Positions 42,079 through 53,141 of a stretch of DNA of 64,000 nt are shown here, one piece after another. The stretch's first letter is position 1. The number at the start of each line of letters is the position of its first letter. Under the pieces are notes generated by a model. That model did not search any database. It saw only the letters and a program-made list of their open reading frames with translations, and was not told the origin of the DNA. Origin of the DNA: Pararge aegeria (Eukaryota; Arthropoda; Insecta; Lepidoptera; Nymphalidae); contig NC_053196.1 in the NCBI RefSeq assembly GCF_905163445.1, positions 16,517,501 to 16,581,500 on the forward strand, given 5' to 3'. The position numbers and the translations under genes were made by a program.

Positions 42079-42568
42079 TTATTTATCTAAAAGTTAGCCC
42101 TTGGCTTTATTCATACCAGTTACCCTGTTAGAGGTACAGTTATATCAAACCAATCCTCCTTATCGATTTTTTCCGGTGCTACAGCCGAGGCCTTCCACCA
42201 GACAAAACCTAACCCTAGACCTTATATACAACGTATAAATAAAAACCGAAATAATACTTCACAGACTTCAGGGGGACATTTTACTGTTTCTGAGCCTTAT
42301 CTGTGAAACCGAAAACCTAACAGTTTTTGAGTAAACCACTTCTATAGTTTTTACTGAAAAAAATCAGAAACAGCCCTAACATCGCATGCGCAATTAAAAT
42401 CATGTGACTTCAGTCACTTTATTAGGTACGCGTCGCGTAGCGTAGGTACTATGCGCGTGTTGGTCTTTTATTTTTAATAGGGTTGTCATAAGTAGGCACT
42501 AAGAATATTTTGAATTAGTTTGTATGGAACAATAAAAATGCATTTTTTGATTTAATATTGAAATATAC
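42079..42568. other. Unassigned
   Basis: Contains GTACGCGTCGCGTAGCGTAG, a short CG-rich patch at about 42426. Nothing else was recognised. Confidence 0.4.
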
Positions 42569-42569
42569 T

Positions 42570-42842
42570 TATAAATAAATAATAAATAAATAAATATACT
42601 ACGACAATACACACATCGCCACCTAGCCCCAAAGTAAGCGTAGCTTGTGTTATGGGTACTAAGATAGCTGTTGAATATTTTTATGAATATAATACATAAA
42701 TACTTATAATATACATATAAACACCCAAACACTGAAAAACATTCATGCTCATCACACAAACATTTTTCAGTTGTGGGAATCGAACCCACGGCCTTGGACT
42801 CAGAAAGCAGGGTCTCTGCAAACTGCGCCAATCGGCCGTCAA
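42570..42842 (-). mobile_element. SINE-A, near complete
   Basis: (AAAT)n tail at left, ACACATCGCCACCTAGCCCC, body, and head AACTGCGCCAATCGGCCGTC at right. The pair 41801 (plus) and 42570 (minus) is inverted with about 490 bp between. Confidence 0.93.
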
Positions 42843-43480
42843 GCACTTATGCATCCTACAATATTATTTCGTAATTCTGTTACACGTTGTATAAGTAAAT
42901 ATTTTGTCCCCATGCCCCTTAAAATTTATACTTGGTATTATTAAGAAAATTAGATTTAAACCGGTTTTAGGTTTACGATAGGTTTTTTTTGTAACACGAG
43001 CAAATAGTTAAGTCATCAAAAATAAACCTCACACATTTTATATAAACGCCCGAAACAAAAGTGATTTCTTTGGGAAAAAAAAGACTCGGCATAAAATAGT
43101 TTTCACTGCGCGAAATGCACCTGCACCATATTTTAGTTAACTAAAACTAACAACGGTTTGAAATAAAACTAAAAGATTCGCAAAACGATGTTTCATCGAG
43201 AATATATTTTTACGAATTTTAGAAATTCTTTAATGTTTTGCCGGTAAAGATTGCAATATATTTACATTCTACAAGGAGGAAATGAAATTTAACTAACCCA
43301 ACGGAAAAATATGTTTACACTCAATAAACCGCATTGCAGTAAGTGTGTTTAAACTGTGGTAGCTCGGTATCATTTTCTCGCATAAACCCAGCATTGGGGT
43401 AACAATGGTGGAGTTAACAGCCCACCAACGTGTATTAATGCAGTGTGGTGGTTCATTCCTATGAGAACCTCTCTTCTATG
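42843..43480. other. Unassigned AT-rich
   Basis: No family or gene recognised. Confidence 0.4.
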
Positions 43481-43489
43481 AGCAGTGGG

Positions 43490-43640
43490 ACATGAATGGG
43501 GTGAGCGCTGTGGTCTTATATCTGGGAGGTCTGGGTTCAATCGCGGCCGGGAAACTAAATTTTTTAATTTCGAATATTTTCTGGTCGGCTCTAGTGGGAG
43601 GCCAGACCTCCCACTAGAGCCGACCAGAAAATATTACAAG
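43490..43640 (+). mobile_element. SINE-C-like head ending in a hairpin
   Basis: GGTGAGCGCTGTGGTCTTAT, GGTCTGGGTTCAATCGCGGC (B box) and AATTTTTTAATTTCGAATAT ending TTTCTGGTCGG match SINE-C in plus orientation. At the GTGGGAGG block the sequence turns back on itself (see 43573-43635). Confidence 0.7.
43573..43635. repeat. Perfect 29-bp-arm hairpin
   Basis: Left arm 43573-43601 (AATATTTTCTGGTCGGCTCT then AGTGGGAGG), loop CCAGA at 43602-43606, right arm 43607-43635. I see no mismatch. The left arm is SINE-C body sequence; the right arm is its inverted copy. Confidence 0.97.
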
Positions 43641-43801
43641 AAGAAGATGCAAGAAGTTATAACAAACAAAATTATCAAAAAAAAAAAATAACTAAAAAAG
43701 GTAATTCAAATTTTCGTCAAAAATATAATGTGACAATTGTTTCTAATTAGGAAATTCAATTAAATTTTGCAAAGTGGATGGAGCCATTTGACGGCAGTTT
43801 G

Positions 43802-44066
43802 CGACGGCTGAATGGCGCAGTGGGCAGCGACCCTATTTTCTGAGTCCAGGGCTGTGGGTTTCATTACCGCATCTGGAAAATGTTGGTGGGATGAACATGA
43901 AAGTTTTTCAGTATCTGGGTGTTTATCTGCATATTATAAATATTTATGTATATTCATTCCTGAAAAATCATCAGTCAGCTTAATACCCATAGCAAAAACT
44001 ACGCTAATTTTGAGGCTAGATGGCAATGTGAATTGTCGAAGTATATTTATTTATTTATTATTTAGT
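43802..44066 (+). mobile_element. SINE-A, diverged
   Basis: CGACGGCTGAATGGCGCAGT head, B box decayed (GGTTTCATTACC), and AATTGTCGAAGTATATTTAT end with tail. Confidence 0.9.
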
Positions 44067-44461
44067 AAAAAATATGGAAAAAACCATATCATTCTTTTTG
44101 CTGTGTCAACTACTTATCAATGGATGGTTTATCTATTTTCTGAACTTTTAATGGTGCGAACTTAATTTTTTTTCATTCACACTACTGCGAATCTAAACAT
44201 AGTTGTAACTTAAGCACGTACTTACAGTTTGTCAAGATTACCATAGTCAGAGTTATTTCAAGTTTCTGTTTACCTTTCCCTGATTCGGAGTTCAAATAGC
44301 CGGCAAACATTCGCTGTACTATTAATTACGGTGAGCCGTATTGATGCCACTCCAGGGCGGGCGGCACGTAAACTGTAACGTAAACACGTGCAAAATTATA
44401 TGCAACCTATTTGTCATACTAAACCGTATTACAGTTTCTGCTGATGAATTTAGGTATTGTT
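44067..44461. other. Unassigned
   Basis: No family or gene recognised. Confidence 0.4.
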
Positions 44462-44582
44462 TAAGATCAGCTGAGTTTCTTGCCGGATTCTTCTCGGTAG
44501 AACCTGCCATGCGAACTGGTGGTAGAGTCACTACAAACAGACATACTTGACGTTTCCAAAGTACTTATAGGCCTATATTTTG
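44462..44582 (+). mobile_element. Repeat G
   Basis: GCTGAGTTTCTTGCCGGATT, CCATGCGAACTGGTGGTAGA and TACTTATAGGCCTATATTTT. Confidence 0.8.
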
Positions 44583-44696
44583 TTATTATTATTACTTCAC
44601 ATAAATAATAATTATAAATGCATAGTGCTAGTGGATCGATCAGTGCGCCGTGCAATAATTGTTGACATTACTATTCCACATGACGATAATCTGTTG

Positions 44697-44792
44697 AAAG
44701 CTGAAAAGGAAAAAAAACTCTCCTATGTGAGAGGAAGCTTTTGCCCAGCAGTGGGACATTATTGGGACTATAGCTGAGGATGATAAATATGT
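44697..44792 (+). mobile_element. RTE-like LINE 3'-end fragment
   Basis: CTCCTATGTGAGAGGAAGCT, TTTGCCCAGCAGTGGGACAT and a GAGGATGATAAAT tail. Confidence 0.65.
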
Positions 44793-45880
44793 CATGCCAT
44801 TTTTTGTGTGAGCCGTCACGGGACGCCAGGTAGATGTGAAACATTGAAACTGTTTTATAAAAGTTATATGCATACGAGAGCAGCGATATTAATCAGATAT
44901 AGCGTACTGAACAGATAAAGCATTACAAATGTGTTTAATAAAATAAAGTCTGTTTATTAAAAACAAATTAAAATTAAAAAAAAGTTTTATGAACCGAATA
45001 CGACAGGAATGAGATATTGCAATATGAAACGATAAAGTATTATAAATAAGGTAATATGTATCAACAAACCCAAATTCGATAATATTGTTATAGTGCAAGA
45101 CTGAGTCGCAGTTAGTATCGCCCGTCACTGGAGCGAGAACCATACACTAAATTAAATGTAGTGAGTAGAATAAAAACAAAACCTAAAAACATTGCTTGCC
45201 TGGAAAAGGTTGCTTCGGCAACGCCTGTTTTTTTATACTAATGTTTGTAAAAAAATAATAGAACTTCGGTGCACATTTAGAAAGTAATATATTTCCAAAC
45301 TACCCGACAAAAACTTCCAAATTTGGGACCTCATACTTATACGTCTAATGCACTTACAACTGCGCCCGGGAAATCGTACAAAGCAACCAGTATATCAGTT
45401 AAATGTAACGCTACCATAGCACGCTACCAAGCAGATTCTACTGAGGAGAAGCTCAAGAACCTCAGTCAACATTACAACCCTTGTTTCCTTTGTAATAATA
45501 TAACAATTGTGTATCGATGAAGCGTATATTTAAAAACTTTGAGTGAACACGCAGTTCAGGCTCGTTTCCCATTCAAAATGGCTGCTTTAACGTTTTAGAT
45601 TGAATCGCGCACAATCATTTACTTTGGAAACTGCAACGTGCGTTCAATTAAAACCATTTAGATCGGAATCGCCATCGGTTTTCGAATGTTCTAAAATTTC
45701 AATTATTTAAAAAAATATTGTGACAGCTCAGAGCCTCAGAGCTCTACCACCGTGCTTATTTCTGGTGCTACGCAGCATTGTTTCAATGCTGGGTTCTGGT
45801 CTGAATGGCTTGGTTGCCAATATTGGATAGAAGCAGGCGTTACTTTGCAGAAATCCGTGATATATTATGAAAGTTAATTA
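44793..45880. other. Mostly unassigned
   Basis: A repeat-G crumb lies at 45428-45466 (AGCAGATTCTACTGAGGAGA). A repeat-H end lies at 45826-45870 (GGATAGAAGCAGGCGTTACT). The rest was not recognised. Confidence 0.4.
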
Positions 45881-45889
45881 GGGGCATAA

Positions 45890-46170
45890 GAGTCATAACA
45901 GTCACTGGTTAGAACTTCGACTTCGCTTTCGGGGGGCCGAGTTCAAATCCTAGCACGCATCTGCAACATTTGTAAGTTACGTGCGTTCTAAGTAATTAAA
46001 ATATCACTTACTTCAACGGGGAAGGAAAACATCGTGAGGATATCTGCATTCTCCATAATTATGTTCGTGTCCATTCCGCAATGGACCAGCGTGGTGGACT
46101 ACGGCTTTAACCATTGTGGGAGGAGACCCGTGCCCTGTAGTGGGCTGGTAATATGTAGATACGATGAGGC
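45890..46170 (+). mobile_element. SINE-B, near complete
   Basis: CAGTCACTGGTTAGAACTTC, GGGGGGCCGAGTTCAAATCC (B box), GGGGAAGGAAAACATCGTGA and GTGGGCTGGTAATATGTAGA with ACGATGAGG. Confidence 0.9.
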
Positions 46171-46425
46171 TTAAAACCTAGTTAGAGGATTATAATTACC
46201 AGCTTACTGGTGTCCCAATTCTGGGCATCTGACACCATCTAACGCTGTGTCCTTTTGGGCCCAATTAGTGTATCGCAATTGTTGAGCTATGTATTTTTTG
46301 AGATGCTTTGAACATATCTGTCTCCATCAACGGTTGAGTGTTTTTTACTTCTTTGTAAAGCCGCTAAAACCGCTAACGACTATTTTAAGTCAAAATATGC
46401 ACCACTAAAACATATTTGGTAAAAT

Positions 46426-46472
46426 ATGCAAATAGCTGTGACACCGATTAATATGCAAATGCATATGCAAAT
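46426..46472 (+). promoter_or_regulatory. Cluster of three POU octamers
   Basis: ATGCAAAT occurs at 46426-46433, 46453-46460 and 46465-46472, with a related AAATGCAT just after. The octamer is the classic POU-domain site. Three perfect copies in 47 bases could be a homotypic enhancer or a short local duplication; the last two share CATATGCAAAT-like context. Confidence 0.35.
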
Positions 46473-46782
46473 ATGGAAATGCATATAATTCTGTCTCCAG
46501 TCATTAGATACGGTAAAAGAAAGTTGTATATAACACTATTGTGGATTCACCAAGCGACACATTTTAGTATCGGGTATCAATTCACTGCAGAAACTATCCA
46601 AGTTATACCAAGTACCCACATAAAAGCTTCCTTCGAACACTTAAGCCGATGAAAGTTGCCAGATTGTCGGCTAGACTTTGTAGGTCTTTGCCTAGCCTTT
46701 GTTACCCGTAATGCTCTGAGAGTCCCTGGCTAGTTTTCTGGAGGCATTTGGTAAAAAATGTATGTAATATGCATAACTTATG

Positions 46783-47024
46783 CTAAATAAATATACTACG
46801 ACAATAATCACATTGCCATCGAGCCCCAAAGTAAGCGTAGCTTGTGTTATGGGTACTAAGATAGCTGTTGAATATTTAACACACATAAATACTTATAATA
46901 TACAGATAAACACCCAGACACTGAAAAACAATCATGTGCATCACATAAACATTTTCCAGTTGCGGGAATCGAACCAACGGCCTAGGATTCAGAAAGTAGG
47001 GTCGCTGCGCCAGACGGCCGACAA
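46783..47024 (-). mobile_element. SINE-A
   Basis: AATATACTACGACAATAATC end at left. The head GTCGCTGCGCCAGACGGCCG at right has about 15 bases deleted between the boxes. Confidence 0.9.
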
Positions 47025-47044
47025 TATATAGTGAATATGCTATA

Positions 47045-47275
47045 TCATAATCCACAACATCATCATCATATTAACCGATAGACGTCCTCTGTTGGAAATA
47101 GGTATATTATATATTTTATAGAGAGTTCCAAATTACATGTTTTTGTGTTGCTTGTGTCTAGGGGCTACCGGCGAAGCGCTAATTGTCGTCTATCCAACTC
47201 GCTGGGACAGACGACAACGAGTCGCACATCTACAATGGCAATGGGTGGGGCACATGGCTTGGGATTTATGGTTCA
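47045..47275. pseudogene. Rearranged RTE-type LINE fragments
   Basis: 47045-47135 looks like a minus-strand RTE end (CATCATCATCATATTAACCG, GACGTCCTCTGTTGG, AGAGAGTTCCAAA). 47160-47275 is plus-strand ORF2 sequence with LQWQWVGHMA at about 47231-47260, the segment that precedes the C-terminus in this family. The two parts have opposite orientations, so this is an inverted or twin-primed insertion. Confidence 0.55.
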
Positions 47276-48660
47276 AACAAAAGTTTTATTTTTACTGCAC
47301 ATTACCATGAAGTAACCTTTCACCGCAAATTTGTTCACGTAGTTTAAGTTTACGATACCATTGATTCAGTTTTATGGACATAAGGCGACACTTTGTAGGA
47401 CATATGCCTTGCATGTCCTGTGAATTATTGCTAAGTTTATGGTCGATGGTTTTCAGATCATCAGGTAGTCTAGGTAAATACAAAGGACACTGGCTGAATT
47501 AAGTAAAAAAAATCTTTGGTATATTATCACGTCAAGGTAATATAATATGTTTATTTCATACGTAAAATAGGGTTAACAAGTTAAAGAAAAGGGGATCTTA
47601 CACAGTAAATATCAGCCTAATCTAATCAAAAAAAAATAATAAATCTTTAATTACTAGTGTTAATAACGACAATAATCTAAAATTAAACCAATTTTCAGTA
47701 TTATATCTATGAACTGATTTTTATAAAATTAAGACGCGAGATGGCACCTGCATTGTAGCTTCTTAGCACGGTAGACGCTCTTTTCTACAAAATTGGGTTT
47801 TCTGCTTTCTTTTCTGTTGCGGATGTTACTTGATTGAACTATACGACGAAGACTGTATTGATGCTACCATATTATTCATACTTGAAACGCGCTGACTTCC
47901 TGTCATGGCACAGATAAGGTAGCTCGGTCAGAAATTGGGCTGCAAAGAGTACATAATTAAAATAGTAATGCCAACAAATTCACTATACATCTTATTCAAT
48001 TTGTTAGAGTACTGAATTTGAATTGTGGAATCAACTGGCTTGAGAATTTTCCCACCGGCTCTTCGACTACTAGTCGTAACGTTGCAAACCGCAGGGCAAA
48101 GTTATAATGATACTCGTCCCCTGTTCGATAGTTTCGGTAACCGCTAAATATAAATTCGATAGACGTAAGGAAAACGCGAGTTTGATTCGTTTTTAACAAC
48201 CGCGATACAAGTTTAATCAGTTTGTGGTTACACTACCTAATAATTTGGACAGCAAACATTCTTTACTGATCCAATATGTTTTTGAATTAACGTATGTATA
48301 TGAAATTCAAAGTCCTTAAACCAATACAACTCTCATGCATGTAATTGAGTACATTTTTAATGCTACACAGATATTAATAAGAAGTAGTTTGATATTAATA
48401 ACAATTTTTTTAAGCGAGTGTCAAATTAATTTAAAAATAATCATTATTGCTAAAATCATACTATTTCCGTATCAATCCACAAACAATTGAGAGAAACAAC
48501 AGTCAACTAAGACCCAAGCATGCCTATTAAAAAAAACTGGCGCCGAGTTTATATATAGAAATAAAATAGGTAAATAACATATTATGTATATGTGATGCAG
48601 AAAAACTGAATGAATATCAACATTTTAAAAAAAACCTCTGTTGAAGAGCCTACATGCGTA
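47276..48660. other. Unassigned AT-rich
   Basis: No repeat family or gene recognised in about 1.4 kb. Short open frames at 47292-47483 and 47996-48199 carry no domain I know. Confidence 0.4.
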
Positions 48661-48663
48661 ACG

Positions 48664-48782
48664 TAATCATATTTATTTTTTTATACTCTTTATTTGCTTC
48701 CACTACAAGTTAGAAGAAGAATAGAAAAACTAAAACGAGCATCACTGCCAGGCAACCTTAGTATTAGACACATAATATTATA
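48664..48782 (-). mobile_element. Repeat I LINE 3' end
   Basis: TTTTTATACTCTTTATTTGC, then CATCACTGCCAGGCAACCTT and AGTATTAGAC. Confidence 0.65.
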
Positions 48783-49205
48783 TAAGAACTCGCTCAAAAA
48801 CTAAGTATATGTGCGCTGAATGCATTTCAACATTACTGAAATCAGTAGGTACTACGGTGAGCGTTACTTAGATATAAAACACTACTTAGCGGTTCGTTCG
48901 CGTGCAATTACTGATAAGAATATTTCACCCCTACAATCTTTCATTCGATACTCTTCACAATACACCCTGACCTACCGCCCGTACACGCGCTTACTTAGTT
49001 TGCTCGGTTACTAACACATGAATAAAAGATATTTAAAATCCGAGTGTTAATTCCATAGATTACTGCACTCAAACAAACTAATATAAAAAAGTCTAACAGT
49101 ATCTATAGATAGATATTTAAGGATCTACCCAGAAGTGCTATGTATATGAACTATATTGAAATCGAACCTTCTGTTTGAGCATACCAATTACACAGACAAA
49201 CAGCT
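48783..49205. other. Unassigned
   Basis: A 64-codon open frame at 48820-49014 was not recognised. Confidence 0.4.
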
Positions 49206-49206
49206 A

Positions 49207-49456
49207 AATAATAAATAAATGTACTACGACACAAACACATCGCCATCTAGCTCCAAAGTACGCGTAGCTTGTTTTATGGGTACTAAGATGACTGATGAAT
49301 ATTTTTATGAATAATATACATAAATACTTATAGCATACATATAAACACCCAGACACTGAAATACATTAATGTTCGTCACACAAACATTTTCCAGTCGTGG
49401 GAATTGAACCCACAGCATTGGACTCAGAAAGCAGGGTCGTTGCCCACTGCGCAATA
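49207..49456 (-). mobile_element. SINE-A
   Basis: AATAAATAAATGTACTACGA tail and end at left, body, and head GGTCGTTGCCCACTGCGCAA at right. The last ~10 bases are replaced. Confidence 0.9.
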
Positions 49457-49784
49457 AACAAAGTGGTCAAAGATATTTTTCCTCTCTTCTTTCTGCGCAG
49501 AGGGTTAAAAAGTACAAGCAATGTGATCCAACTTCGTAGAGTTGTGTGTCTGAAGACGTCGAAGTGAATCGGTGTGAGGGAGATAATTGAAAAGATTAGA
49601 GGACATAAATCGCGCTCGCAGCAGAACGCAATGCGGCGGGATTGTAGCTCCGACCGCGGGAAATGGGTTAGTTAGGTTCGATTGCTCACTGAAATTAATG
49701 TGATACTACCTTACACGGAGGAAAGAAAAGAAAGAGGAAAAGGTAACGAGGTTCTAGAAAATTCTTAACGTTTTACGTTGTAGA
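49457..49784. other. Unassigned, GC-richer at 49600-49680
   Basis: GCGCTCGCAGCAGAACGCAA and GACCGCGGGAAATGGG are unlike any other part of the window. No ORF assigned. Confidence 0.35.
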
Positions 49785-50205
49785 GGATTAAATTGGATTT
49801 ATGACCGAGTTACACACTGCTTTTCATTTGGATTGCGAGGATAGTTGCTAAGTCCAAGATTTGATTCACTGGTTAGATCAAAAGTAATTATTTAAAAATT
49901 AAAAAATGTTATAAACAACGTAGTTATATACTCTTTGCAGGAAAAAAAAAATATCCTCACCTAAAGTTTAGGTATGCCTTATATATTTTCCTATCTTTAA
50001 AGGGGGTAGTCCCACATAATCTAAGTCCTGCCCAAGGGTCGGAAGTAGCAATAAAGCTTTTTTACCTCGCCAAAAAAAAAGGTATGCTTTAATTTGATCA
50101 CAATACTAAAACCCAGTGCCAGAAAGTCAATTTGAGCTAGGTATATACTTTTATGGACAACTGCATAAAATCTAGTTTTAATCCGCCTACACATAGCCTT
50201 TACGC
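49785..50205 (+). repeat. Repeat J, uninterrupted copy
   Basis: ATTTATGACCGAGTTACACA, ATAAACAACGTAGTTATATA then CTCTTTGCAGG, TGCCAGAAAGTCAATTTGAG and TAATCCGCCTACACATAG align in order with 29385-30245. Confidence 0.65.
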
Positions 50206-50474
50206 TTATTGTATCTATTGTTTATTTTCTTTTGTTTGCAGAATAATAAAACACACAAGAAACCATTTTTTTTATTTTATTTATAAAACATACTTTACAC
50301 TAATAAATAATGAAAATACCTATTCTTAATATTATAAGACAAGTTACAAAAAAAATAATGTACAACCTACTTTGTACCTTCAAGCTACAATGCTTCTTCA
50401 GTCTACGTTATACCTGCTATTACATGATAATAGTTGAATAGGTAAAATTAAAAGGTACCTACTATCAGAAAAGA

Positions 50475-50735
50475 TAGGTGTGTCATGGTCGTGTGCGAAA
50501 GGTACAGAAATCCTGGTTGGAAACTAAGTTCGATCCCCGGCACGCCTCTAACGTTTCGGAGGTATGTAAGTTTTTGATTTACGCTATTAAATATTACTTG
50601 CTTTAACGGTGATGGAAAATATCATGAGTAAAACAGCTTGCCTGAGAGTTCCCCATAATATTCTCTAAGAAGTGTGAAGCCTTTGAAGACAAGCGCCCTT
50701 TTGTGGGTCGGTAATGACGATAAATAATGAATACA
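50475..50735 (+). mobile_element. SINE-B variant, diverged
   Basis: TAAGTTCGATCCCCGGCACG B box, TTTAACGGTGATGGAAAATA and GCTTGCCTGAGAGTTCCCCA. The 3' GGTGGACTACGG section is deleted. Confidence 0.75.
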
Positions 50736-50821
50736 TAAGTCAAAAAAATCTATGAAAATTTATGAATTTCTTGATGACAACTATCTCTCATTGGTAAAAC
50801 CTACCTACTGAACCTGTGTTA

Positions 50822-51010
50822 GCATTGGCGTGCATAAAGGGTATGCACAGGGTATGCAGATGATATAAAATGAAGAAAATCTCCAGTACGAGTTATAAAT
50901 ACTTAAAGGTAGGCTTTTTATAACTCTTACAATACCTATCCTTTAGTTTTTTATAACTCGTACTGGAGATTTTCTTCATTTTATACCGTCTACATAACCT
51001 GTGCATACAT
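50822..51010. mobile_element. hAT-type MITE (repeat E)
   Basis: Starts CATTGGCGTGCATAAAGGGT. GAAAATCTCCAGTACGAGTT at left and AACTCGTACTGGAGATTTTC at right are exact complements. It ends near CCTGTGCATACATG. Terminal bases are mutated and no 8-bp target duplication is visible, so this is an old copy. Confidence 0.8.
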
Positions 51011-51044
51011 GTTATTACACTACAAACATACAGAATTGATGTAT

Positions 51045-51235
51045 TCAAAAGTGATTGTAAAGTAAGGTCGCTACTACCCCTAACAGGTTTCTACGCGGCT
51101 TCGTACTGGGACATTAAATCACTGACTCCACCTCTTTGCCAGTCATTGTATCGGAACGGTATATCGCTTGTTGGCAGGAATGCCAGCTACTACGGCCTAA
51201 ATCCTCCCACAAAATATGCTTTTAAACTTCCAATG
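51045..51235 (-). mobile_element. SINE-C, diverged
   Basis: CTACCCCTAACAGGTTTCTA, CACCTCTTTGCCAGTCATTG and TCGGAACGGTATATCGCTTG are SINE-C middle blocks, partly repeated. Confidence 0.6.
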
Positions 51236-51561
51236 TGTATACACGTATATTAATTCATAATAATACATAGATAGTCATCTTTTCTTAAGCGATAAGTATA
51301 AGTTTCAGTGTAGTTATAATAAATTCCCATCCTTCCTTAGTTTTATTGCAAAGCAATTCCCAGCCTCCCTCTAGATTTATTTCAATGTAATTTGGCTTTC
51401 CGCAACATAAACTCAGCAGTGAAATATCTTAAATGAAGATATTCTCTCCCTTTCATTTCTAAAATATAACCAAATGAACGGAGACTAAATAATTAAGATA
51501 GACGAAATCCTGGCGAAACATTCTCCTAGAAATGAAGCCAATAGTGAAATTGATTGAAGTG
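51236..51561. other. Unassigned
   Basis: AT-rich left flank of the LTR element. Nothing recognised. Confidence 0.4.
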
Positions 51562-51565
51562 AGTG
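51562..51565. repeat. Left target-site duplication of the LTR element
   Basis: AGTG directly precedes the TG start of the left LTR, and AGTG directly follows the CA end of the right LTR at 55813-55816. Four-base duplications occur with several LTR-element groups, including Gypsy and Bel-Pao. Confidence 0.8.
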
Positions 51566-52607
51566 TGTTAGGAAATAGGGAATTACAGCACTTTATCTAT
51601 GATAAACCCGATGATTATATTAAATATATCAACAAATAATAGTTTGTATACTCATTGATAATGTATTGAAAATAGAATAATGGACTTTAGTAAACTGTCA
51701 AATAAAAGTATAGGATCTATGGCGGGAGACGCGAGTTTGACAATATAGATTGGCGGCAAAGAAAAGTGAGGACGGATTTAAATTAATGAATTGAAAAAAG
51801 GAGATTAAGTAAAGTATTGTGGATAGAACGTTACAAATTGGGTTGAGATGATTTATAATGGAAACGATACACTTAACGAAATATTGTTGTGGCCAAACAA
51901 GTCGTATGTACTGGTGATGGAGTCGTTAAAAGTTGTTGGTACTATGGTTGTACCTGATGTTGCATCAGATAAGTATATCTCATCCCTTGGTTTATTTAGG
52001 TATCATATATGGAGCCCTAGCATAACTTTATACCGACAGTTTATGTAGCAGAGGTTGCTCTATACAAACAACTTGTTCCAAAAGTCCTGATGTTATAAGT
52101 GATAATAGTAGTTATGTTTGACCTGTCTTAAAATATGTCTTGTATCAAAGGGCCTAGCGTTATTACATATGACGTTGTAATGATGATGTTGTAATTGTGT
52201 TTATAAGTTGTTTTAATTGATTGAATAAAAGAGCAACGGTAGAGTTTCTTGCCAGTGGTCTTCTCTGCCGAAGACAGCATTCCGAACTGGTAGTAGAGTC
52301 ATTTGAAGGTAACAAGTAATATGAATTGTAGAGAAGCTTAATATACAGTATTAAAGTCAGTCCAGTTGTTTTATTTCACTCCTTGGGAAGTCAGGTTTAT
52401 AGAGTACAGACCCACAACACTGCTCTAAAGCAGGTTGGTGGGCTTTAATGATGTCTTTTATAAAATGAATACTTTAATATGAGAAACTAGGTATTTAGCT
52501 TCAATAATACTGTTAATTAATGAAAGATCTAAGTGCCATCCTGAACATTGTGGGTATTGCAGTGAATATCTGAATACCTGGGCCTTCCATTCTCTATTTT
52601 TTTAGCA
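51566..52607 (+). repeat. Left LTR
   Basis: 1,042 bp, TG...CA. It contains AATAAA at 52224-52229, followed by a repeat-G-like fragment at about 52229-52305 (AGAGTTTCTTGCCAGTGGTC, TTCCGAACTGGTAGTAGAGT). The 66-codon open frame at 51848-52048 (with SLGLFRYHIWSPSITLYRQF) is identical in the right LTR and was not recognised as a known protein. Confidence 0.9.
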
Positions 52608-52672
52608 TCAGAAGTGGGATCCTATTCATGTCCAGTTTATGCCTTTCTCTAATGCAGATTTACTTTTTTTAG

Positions 52673-52988
52673 AACCATCCCGTCAAATGTGGACATAATA
52701 AAGAATTTGATGTTTTTGATGATGCCTCAACTTTTTGCTGCTATGTGCTAAAACAGAAACACTGGAGACAAAGCACCATGCTTGTTGAACTTCTATTTAA
52801 GGATATGTGGTCCTGGGAACCAATTAATAACCATCCCGGCAAATGTGGACATAGTACATGGTTTGATGTTTTTGATGATGTCTCAACTAATCGCTGGTAT
52901 GTGCTAAAACAGAAACACTCTGGAGACAGAGCACCAGACTTGGTAAAATTCCATTAAAGGATATGTGGTCCGGGGAACCAATTGATGT
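52673..52988 (+). repeat. Two ~156-bp tandem units in the LTR-element interior
   Basis: Unit 1 starts at 52673 (AACCATCCCGTCAAATGTGG) and unit 2 at 52829 (AACCATCCCGGCAAATGTGG). Both contain TTTGATGTTTTTGATGATG, TATGTGCTAAAACAGAAACA and GGATATGTGGTCC. They differ at scattered positions and by short indels. Confidence 0.92.
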
Positions 52989-53141
52989 GATATTTTTATT
53001 TATTTTTTCTTTTTGTGGTTTCTACTTTTGAAAGATAGTACTTATTACCTGAAACTGATATGGCCTAGTGGCTCTTTGTTTATTTTGCTGAAATGATTAA
53101 GTCCAAAATAGAATTGATTTAAGTTTGTTTGTGAAAACCAA

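Noticed and set aside
41686..42090. 134-codon open frame
   Set aside because: It runs straight through a complete SINE-A and its tail; the same peptide pattern (GRLAQWAATLLSESKAVGSI-like) appears at every SINE-A copy.
51848..52048. 66-codon ORF present twice, identically, at 51848 and 55053
   Set aside because: The duplication is due to the LTRs. The frame is short, unlike any protein I know, and LTRs rarely encode proteins. I do not call a gene.
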